From: Candidatus Saccharibacteria bacterium UBA6575
GTDB lineage: Bacteria > Patescibacteriota > Saccharimonadia > Saccharimonadales > Saccharimonadaceae
Assembly (NCBI GenBank): GCA_002434005.1
Contig: DJJF01000035.1
Coordinates: 13,645-31,311 of the forward strand
Direction of reading: 5' to 3'
DNA: 17,667 nucleotides
Part shown: positions 13,345 through 17,667 of the stretch, in pieces
How positions within the stretch are numbered: position 1 is the first letter of the stretch
How the letters are laid out: each line of letters begins with the position of its first letter
Program-made: the position numbers and the translations under genes
The notes under the pieces: generated by a model
Seen by the model: the letters and a program-made list of their open reading frames with translations, nothing else
Told to the model about the DNA's origin: nothing
The model's database searches: none

Positions 13345-13402
13345 TACTCTGTCCGCAGATGTGTGTCTGCGCTGATGAGTCGGAAACGACGAAACAGACG
13401 TA
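13345..13402 (+). ncRNA. Type III hammerhead self-cleaving ribozyme
   Basis: All parts of a hammerhead can be read in order. The 5' strand of stem III, UCUGU (13348-13352), is followed by C at 13353, giving a GUC cleavage site. Stem I is CGCAGA (13354-13359) and UCUGCG (13366-13371) with loop UGUGUG. The core strand CUGAUGA occupies 13372-13378. Stem II is GUCG/CGAC (13379-13382, 13387-13390) closed by a GAAA tetraloop. The second core strand GAA (13391-13393) then leads into ACAGA (13394-13398), which pairs with UCUGU. Beyond a bulged C, UAC (13345-13347) pairs with GUA (13400-13402). The open ends lie on stem III, hence type III. Cleavage is predicted between 13353 and 13354. No core base deviates. 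Activity is not shown by sequence alone, but a chance match of core plus three stems is very unlikely. Confidence 0.93.
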
Positions 13403-13422
13403 CCTATCGGAAGGAAATTTCC

Positions 13423-13977
13423 GTGGTTGAGGATCTTGAGAACTTTAAGGGCTGGATGGTGCGCGGCAAGACCGTCACGATCCCACGAACCGCTGACATC
13501 CCGTCGCCGTTTCGGCCGGGCCAGGCCAACGCCAATCTGGTGAAGCGCGCGCTGTCGGCTGTCAGGCCCTGGGAGGGGAGCGGAGGCGCCATGCTGACGT
13601 TCAGCGTCGACCGCAAGTTCCCGGAGGTGGTGGTGCCGCGCAATGGCCTGCTGCCGGTGTGGTACAGGCACAAGGGCCACAAGGCCCGCAACGTGCAGGT
13701 GTCGCCGTTTGTGGAGCTGCACAGCCCCATACTGACGTCGAAGATCACGGTGGAGCTGGACGGCACAATGGGCCGACCCAGGCTGGTGCGCGCCTACCCG
13801 GGCGATTACCACCCACCGCTGCCGTGGCAGGGGAGTGCCGAGTACATCGACGGTGGCATCGAGGCGTCGGTCGAATTCTGGCGCACGCACGCCTACGTGC
13901 TGAGCGACAGCAACATCGTCGAGCCGAACAGCCGCCGCGGAATCAGACACGCGCCGTCCTGGTTCCCGACCGACTAG
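13423..13977 (+). CDS. GC-rich orphan gene behind a hammerhead ribozyme
   Basis: A 184-residue protein counted from the GTG at 13423, which has GGAAGGA 7 bases upstream. In-frame starts at 13363 (GTG) and 13375 (ATG) lie in the loop and core of the hammerhead ribozyme, and the basic residues they would add are encoded by ribozyme bases, so I reject them. I do not recognise the family. The protein is rich in Pro, Arg, Val and Trp, with beta-prone stretches such as MLTFSVD and SKITVELDG and several aromatic/proline turns, suggesting a compact beta-rich fold. No membrane segment is seen. Third positions are overwhelmingly G or C. A 17-bp terminator closes the unit. The palindrome GGAAATTTCC (13413-13422) overlaps the ribosome site and could tune translation. 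Confidence 0.7.
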   Translation: MVEDLENFKGWMVRGKTVTIPRTADIPSPFRPGQANANLVKRALSAVRPWEGSGGAMLTFSVDRKFPEVVVPRNGLLPVWYRHKGHKARNVQVSPFVELHSPILTSKITVELDGTMGRPRLVRAYPGDYHPPLPWQGSAEYIDGGIEASVEFWRTHAYVLSDSNIVEPNSRRGIRHAPSWFPTD

Positions 13978-13987
13978 ATCGGTCACT

Positions 13988-14036
13988 CCTTGCTCTGGTC
14001 ACTCTGCAAAATGAGTGACCAGAGCAAGGCTCTTTT
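13988..14036 (+). terminator. Strong terminator of the ribozyme-led gene
   Basis: A perfect 17-bp stem (13988-14004 with 14013-14029), an 8-base loop, then a CTCTTTTATTT tail. Confidence 0.85.
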
Positions 14037-14044
14037 ATTTCAGC

Positions 14045-14050
14045 TATACT
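14045..14050 (+). promoter_or_regulatory. -10 box of orn, leaderless
   Basis: TATACT is followed by 7 bases and the ATG at 14058. This favours the second of two close in-frame ATG codons (14052 and 14058). A -35 box is not evident; that position lies in the preceding terminator. Confidence 0.5.
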
Positions 14051-14057
14051 AATGACT

Positions 14058-14591
14058 ATGACAAAACCCGCCACACTACTATGGATGGACCTAGAAATGA
14101 CCGGTCTTGATCCTAAAGAAGACCGAATTCTTGAGGTTGCTGTAATTGCGACCGATTGGGAATTTAACGAAATCGCAACCTACACGGCAGTTAAAAAAGT
14201 CGGGCCGAATTTGGTAAAAGAACGCATGGTAGGTGAATTTTGGGAAAAATTTCCAGCAGTGCGTGATGCGCTGATTGCACAAAATATGGATGGCAAAAAC
14301 GGTCGAACCGTTGAAAACGAATTGCTCGAATTTATTGATGAACATTTTGAGGGCGATAATATTTTGCTTGCCGGTAATTCGATTCACCAAGATCGCAAGT
14401 TCATAGAAAACGAATGGACACGACTCGACAAGAAGCTACACTACCGCATGCTCGATGTATCTGCGTGGAAAGTTGTATTCGACGGAAAGTATAAAAAGCG
14501 TTTTGCGAAGCCCGAAGCACACCGAGCACTCGAAGACATTCGTGGAAGCATTGAGGAGCTGCAGTACTACTTAAAGAAAGTGTCGGTATGA
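14058..14591 (+). CDS. orn: Oligoribonuclease
   Basis: Orn is a DEDDh 3'-5' exonuclease that degrades 2-5-nucleotide RNAs, including pGpG, in the cytoplasm. The protein of 177 residues matches the family length (about 180). Motif ExoI reads WMDLEMTGLDP with D11 and E13. Exo II lies in AGNSIHQDRKF, followed by HYRMLDVSAWK. Exo III reads HRALEDIRGSIEELQYY with the catalytic His and Asp. I start at 14058 because of the -10 box 7 bases ahead; 14052 would add two residues. The stop overlaps the next ATG by four bases (ATGA), so the YjbR-family gene is translationally coupled. Confidence 0.95.
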   Translation: MTKPATLLWMDLEMTGLDPKEDRILEVAVIATDWEFNEIATYTAVKKVGPNLVKERMVGEFWEKFPAVRDALIAQNMDGKNGRTVENELLEFIDEHFEGDNILLAGNSIHQDRKFIENEWTRLDKKLHYRMLDVSAWKVVFDGKYKKRFAKPEAHRALEDIRGSIEELQYYLKKVSV

Positions 14592-14926
14592 CGCACAAGG
14601 AATTTGAGGACTACTTACTTGAGTTTTCAAACTCATGGCTCGATTTCCCATTCGGCGAAGGTACGAGCGTGTACAAAGTAGGGCATAAAGAAACAGGCGA
14701 AGGTAAGATGTTTGCGATTATTGAAGACGGCTCAAAACCACTGCGAGTTAGTTTAAAATGTGACCCGCAGTTAGCTGAAACCCTACGTGATAAGTATGAG
14801 TCGGTTGTACCCGGCTACCACTTGAACAAGAAACATTGGAATACGATTATTTGTTCAGGACAACTCACGAACGATGAGATAAAAGATTTAGCTCGGCTGA
14901 GCTATGATCTCGTCGCTGGACAGTAA
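14588..14926 (+). CDS. MmcQ/YjbR family protein
   Basis: A 112-residue protein with the MmcQ/YjbR signatures: FPFGEGTSVYKVG near the start, KMFAIIEDG, LKCDPQLAETLRDKYESVVPGYHLNKKHWNTII in the middle and a final SYDLV. The fold is CyaY-like and some members are proposed to bind DNA; the biological role of the family remains unsettled. The ATG overlaps the orn stop in ATGA, so the two form an operon. The gene ends five bases from the stop of the convergent membrane protein gene, with no clear terminator hairpin between them. Confidence 0.88.
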   Translation: MTHKEFEDYLLEFSNSWLDFPFGEGTSVYKVGHKETGEGKMFAIIEDGSKPLRVSLKCDPQLAETLRDKYESVVPGYHLNKKHWNTIICSGQLTNDEIKDLARLSYDLVAGQ

Positions 14927-14931
14927 TTTTA

Positions 14932-15579
14932 TTACGACGCGTTGAATTCACTGAAGCCTTCGACAAGCGGGCCAAGGTTTTCGTTCGCAGTTTGAAGTGC
15001 TTCTTTGATATCTTTGCTACTCGATCGCTTGCTGAGGGTTGTCATATCGCTACGAAGTTTCTTGAGAGTATAAGCCATCTCGCGGGCGTAGGTACGGTCG
15101 AACACGGCATTCAAACGGGCATCTTCAAGACGCGTATCAAGTTCGTCGAACTCATCTGTCACATCGTGTATCGTTGAATTCTTTTTATCTTTCAAGTTAA
15201 TCTTTTGCGCTTTAAGGGGTTCGGATAAATCACGATTAACATTTGTAAGCGACAGATCGAGGCTACTGTTAAGCGTTCGTAAGTCGCTATTTTGAATGTT
15301 CTCCTGTGCATCCGTAGTAACCGTCTTTAGGCGGTCGAGCGTTGCAGCGACAGATGTTAGCGAGGAAGTGGACTTGCCGCCAGTTATTGAGGAAATACCA
15401 ATAACAGTAATAATCGCGAGTAGAAGCAAGCCACCAATCAAGCCCCAGAGCACGATCGGGTTCATGGTTTTAACCTGCGTTTGCGGCGCTATGGCGTTTA
15501 AGTACTCAGTAGATAGCGGCTGAGGCTGCGCTCGGGGCTGCTGGTATTGCGGCTGCTCGTATGGGTTATTTGGTTGCAT
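14932..15579 (-). CDS. Single-pass membrane protein with helical outer domain
   Basis: A 215-residue protein without a recognised family. The first 38 residues are Pro/Gln/Asn/Tyr-rich and probably disordered in the cytoplasm. A membrane segment follows (about 40-66, starting NPIVLWGLIGGLLLLAII). The outer part (about 75-215) is charged and heptad-like, with many Leu, Asp, Lys and Arg residues, suggesting a helical bundle or coiled coil. It could act in envelope organisation or sensing, but no motif shows this. No Shine-Dalgarno site is seen; a TAAACT box 12 bases ahead of the ATG is a weak -10 candidate. Divergent from dnaG, with 58 bases between start codons. Confidence 0.8.
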   Translation of the reverse strand: MQPNNPYEQPQYQQPRAQPQPLSTEYLNAIAPQTQVKTMNPIVLWGLIGGLLLLAIITVIGISSITGGKSTSSLTSVAATLDRLKTVTTDAQENIQNSDLRTLNSSLDLSLTNVNRDLSEPLKAQKINLKDKKNSTIHDVTDEFDELDTRLEDARLNAVFDRTYAREMAYTLKKLRSDMTTLSKRSSSKDIKEALQTANENLGPLVEGFSEFNAS

Positions 15580-15622
15580 AATTCTGACTTCAGTTTAACA
15601 TAATCGGTAACAGAGGTGCAGG

Positions 15623-15631
15623 TGATACAAT
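15623..15631 (+). promoter_or_regulatory. Extended -10 promoter of dnaG-rpoD, leaderless
   Basis: TGA-TACAAT ends 6 bases before the dnaG ATG. No ribosome site lies between them. Confidence 0.5.
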
Positions 15632-15637
15632 AAAATC

Positions 15638-17383
15638 ATGCAGGACGCCAAGGAAGAGGTACGAGCACGACTGAACATTGAGGACGTAATAGGCGAATAC
15701 GTTCAGCTCAAACGTGCCGGACGAAACTTCAAAGGCCTTAGCCCATTCACATCTGAGCGAACGCCAAGTTTTACAGTTAGTCCTGAAAAGCATATTTGGC
15801 ACGACTTCTCGAGCGGGAAGGGTGGTGATGTGTTTAGCTTCATCATGGAAGTCGAAGGACTGGATTTTAGAGCAGCATTAGAGCAACTCGCGCGCAAAGC
15901 TGGCGTTGACCTTACGCTGTACGATACTAAGCAGTCTGGAGAGATAGCTAAGAAGAAAAAGCGTCAAATCGAAGCCAACGAGCTCGCCTGCAGGTATTTT
16001 CAGCAGAGTTTATTAAAAAACCAGCACGCACTTGAATACGTTTTTAAAAAACGTGGGTTGAGTAAAGAGATAGTTCAGGAATTCAAGATCGGGTACGCGC
16101 CAGATGACGGCGAAGCAGCGGTTCGATTCCTTATGAAAAAGGGCTTCAGTAAAAAAGAGCTAAGCGAAGCAGGCTTAACAAATCGGTTTGGCGGCGATAT
16201 TTTCCGCGGCCGCATGACCGTACCGCTTATGGACCCAAGCGGGCAAGTGATTGGCTTTACTGGGCGTATTCTGACGGATGACCCAAAGGCGCCAAAGTAC
16301 CTAAATACACCGCAAACACTGGTGTACGACAAGTCACGTCACGTATTTGGGCTTTCACAGGCCAAAGAGTCGATTCGTAAAGAAGAATTCTCGGTCATAG
16401 TCGAAGGAAATCTTGATGTAGTAAGTAGCCACCAGGCGGGAATCAAAAACGTTGTAGCGAGTGCAGGTACGGCACTAACCGAGTGGCATTTGAAGTCACT
16501 CGCACGCCTCAGTCATGATGTGCGGCTATCGTTCGATGCTGACAAGGCAGGGTTGGCTGCTACCGAACGTGCGATTCCGATTGCCGGGCAAGTAGGCGTG
16601 GAGCTTTCGATCATTAGTTTGCCAGAAGGAGCGAAGGATCCGGATGAGCTTATTCAGCAAAGTGCTGATTCGTGGAAAAAAGTTACACAATCATCAGAGC
16701 CAGTAGTTGATTGGGTACTTAGGCAGTACTCAGCCCGCGAAGACATGACAACAGCGGCTGGTAAACGGCGTTTTACGACTGAAGGATTGAACGTAGTTTC
16801 GAAGCTAAGTGATTCGGTTGAGCAGGAGCATTACTTGAACCAAATTGCCCGCATGACGGACACATCACTCGAGGCAGTAAAGGCAAAGCTCAACACATCT
16901 ACGAAGGCGAGCACTCCAGCATTAAAAGCGGTCAAAACATCCGACCCAAGCGAGCCCGTTAAAGAGCGGCCAGAGTCAGCCCATCAGGATAACCTCCTAG
17001 CGGTATTAATAAATTACCCGAGTACACGGCACCACTTAGGTGGGTTTGATGTAACAATGCTCGCGGGTGAGGATCGCCAGGCTATTGCGGCGTGGCTAAA
17101 GACGCATTCGGAGTCGCTCGACGAAGTGCCGGCAGCGTTGAAACCCCTTGAAACATATGTTAAAATTGTACAACTGAAGGCCGAGACACGATATGCGGGC
17201 TGGAGTGAGCAGGATAGCTCGCTCGAAGTAGCCAAACTGCTCCGCCAAACCGAAGTTGAACACAAGAAACAAACGAAAGAACAACTGATACAAGAGCTGC
17301 GCGAAGCAGAAGCCGACGGTGACGATGTGACCGCGGAGAAACTACGTGCCCAGCTCTTCGCACTAATCAAGGAGACTGCCTGA
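15638..17383 (+). CDS. dnaG: DNA primase with degenerate zinc ribbon
   Basis: DnaG makes the RNA primers for replication at the fork. The 581 residues match the usual length. The N-terminal domain keeps the family framework (YVQLKRAGRNFKGLSPF at 21-37, then TPSFTVSPEKHIWHDF, GKGGDVFSF). The four zinc ligands, however, normally Cys-x2-His and Cys-x2-Cys, are Ser35, Thr38, Asp56 and Ser59. The polymerase core follows with YAPDDG, FRGRMTVPLMDPSGQVIGFTGRIL and the Toprim motifs VEGNLDV (a variant of EGYxD) and SFDADKAG. The C-terminal part is the helicase-interaction region. The frame is intact and catalytic acids are kept, so the gene looks functional. It overlaps rpoD by one base. Confidence 0.95.
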   Translation: MQDAKEEVRARLNIEDVIGEYVQLKRAGRNFKGLSPFTSERTPSFTVSPEKHIWHDFSSGKGGDVFSFIMEVEGLDFRAALEQLARKAGVDLTLYDTKQSGEIAKKKKRQIEANELACRYFQQSLLKNQHALEYVFKKRGLSKEIVQEFKIGYAPDDGEAAVRFLMKKGFSKKELSEAGLTNRFGGDIFRGRMTVPLMDPSGQVIGFTGRILTDDPKAPKYLNTPQTLVYDKSRHVFGLSQAKESIRKEEFSVIVEGNLDVVSSHQAGIKNVVASAGTALTEWHLKSLARLSHDVRLSFDADKAGLAATERAIPIAGQVGVELSIISLPEGAKDPDELIQQSADSWKKVTQSSEPVVDWVLRQYSAREDMTTAAGKRRFTTEGLNVVSKLSDSVEQEHYLNQIARMTDTSLEAVKAKLNTSTKASTPALKAVKTSDPSEPVKERPESAHQDNLLAVLINYPSTRHHLGGFDVTMLAGEDRQAIAAWLKTHSESLDEVPAALKPLETYVKIVQLKAETRYAGWSEQDSSLEVAKLLRQTEVEHKKQTKEQLIQELREAEADGDDVTAEKLRAQLFALIKETA

Positions 17384-17667
17384 TGGCTGACGACCCAATG
17401 AAGCAACCCCTGACCGACGAAGAAATCGACACGCTCGAAGGCGTGGAAGAACCTGATGCGACGGAACTGCAGGACGAAGAAGAAGATGATGAAGATACGC
17501 TGAACTCGAATCAGTATTTTGATGATGTATCCGACGACTCTGTTCGTTTGTACCTGCGCGAAATCGGTAAGATTCCACTGCTAAACGCAGAAGAAGAATT
17601 GGCGCTCGCGAAGCGCGTTGTAGCTGGTGAAAAGAAGGCCAAAGATAAAATGGCCGAAGCAAACATG
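17383..17667 (+). CDS. rpoD: RNA polymerase primary sigma factor, N-terminal part
   Basis: The first 95 codons of the housekeeping sigma-70 factor. A very acidic low-complexity N-terminus (about 7-42) is followed by DSVRLYLREIGKIPLLNAEEELALAKR, the conserved region 1.2 signature that contacts discriminator DNA. The ATG overlaps the dnaG stop (TGATG), and AAGGAG inside the dnaG end provides a ribosome site, so the two are coupled as in the widespread dnaG-rpoD operon. The short acidic start suggests that a full region 1.1 is absent or reduced. The gene runs off the window. Confidence 0.93.
   Translation, partial: MADDPMKQPLTDEEIDTLEGVEEPDATELQDEEEDDEDTLNSNQYFDDVSDDSVRLYLREIGKIPLLNAEEELALAKRVVAGEKKAKDKMAEANM

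Noticed and set aside
13327..13986. Long open frame on the - strand opposite the ribozyme-led gene
   Set aside because: It would run through the ribozyme and promoter, lacks a ribosome site, and the strong terminator with its T tract points to the + strand gene.
1..17667. TGA recoding as in Gracilibacteria/Absconditabacteria
   Set aside because: orn, dnaG and other genes end cleanly at TGA with coupled downstream starts, so the standard code applies.
1..17667. Insertion sequence, prophage or CRISPR
   Set aside because: No transposase, integrase, phage structural gene, terminal repeats or spaced direct repeats could be found.

Overview
The window looks like chromosome from a small-genome bacterium of the Candidate Phyla Radiation (Patescibacteria), most likely Saccharibacteria (TM7). 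This is inferred from the short, tightly packed genes, the many small proteins without recognisable family, a type IV pilin-like gene, the dnaG-rpoD pair and use of the standard code (TGA ends several genes). No rRNA, tRNA, CRISPR array, transposase or integrase was seen.

Layout. 1-150 is the end of a GC-rich gene with its terminator. 305-1492 encodes a membrane glycosyltransferase closely resembling streptococcal hyaluronan synthase. 1554-1889 (-) is a small Ser/Thr-rich exported protein. 2030-2434 (-) is a GC-rich orphan. 2569-4676 holds three small or unknown genes and a 412-residue unknown, meeting rnhA (-) tail to tail. Then come pyrG, a pilin-like gene (-), argS, a GC-rich orphan (9287-9574), mscL, gdhA, and a redox pair (FMN reductase plus msrB). 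Two divergent GC-rich orphans follow (12603-13211 - and 13423-13977 +), then orn with a YjbR-family gene, a coiled-coil membrane protein (-), dnaG, and the start of rpoD.

The most striking element is a complete type III hammerhead self-cleaving ribozyme motif at about 13345-13402. It lies in the leader of the GC-rich orphan at 13423. Its three stems, the CUGAUGA and GAAA core strands, a GAAA tetraloop and a GUC cleavage site can all be read directly. A predicted promoter places the transcription start at the first ribozyme base. The in-frame upstream start codons (GTG 13363, ATG 13375) fall inside the ribozyme; the GTG at 13423 behind a Shine-Dalgarno sequence is the better start.

Two organisational themes appear. 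First, five single-gene islands (1-205, about 1983-2484, 9186-9641, 12478-13295, 13308-14036) differ in base use from their neighbours; the four complete ones carry their own promoter and terminator, and several have structured untranslated RNA. They look like small acquired cassettes. Second, nine genes have a -10 hexamer ending 6-9 bases before the start codon and no Shine-Dalgarno site, which predicts leaderless mRNAs; the GC-rich orphans and several metabolic genes instead have normal leaders. DnaG has lost all four zinc ligands of its N-terminal zinc ribbon.
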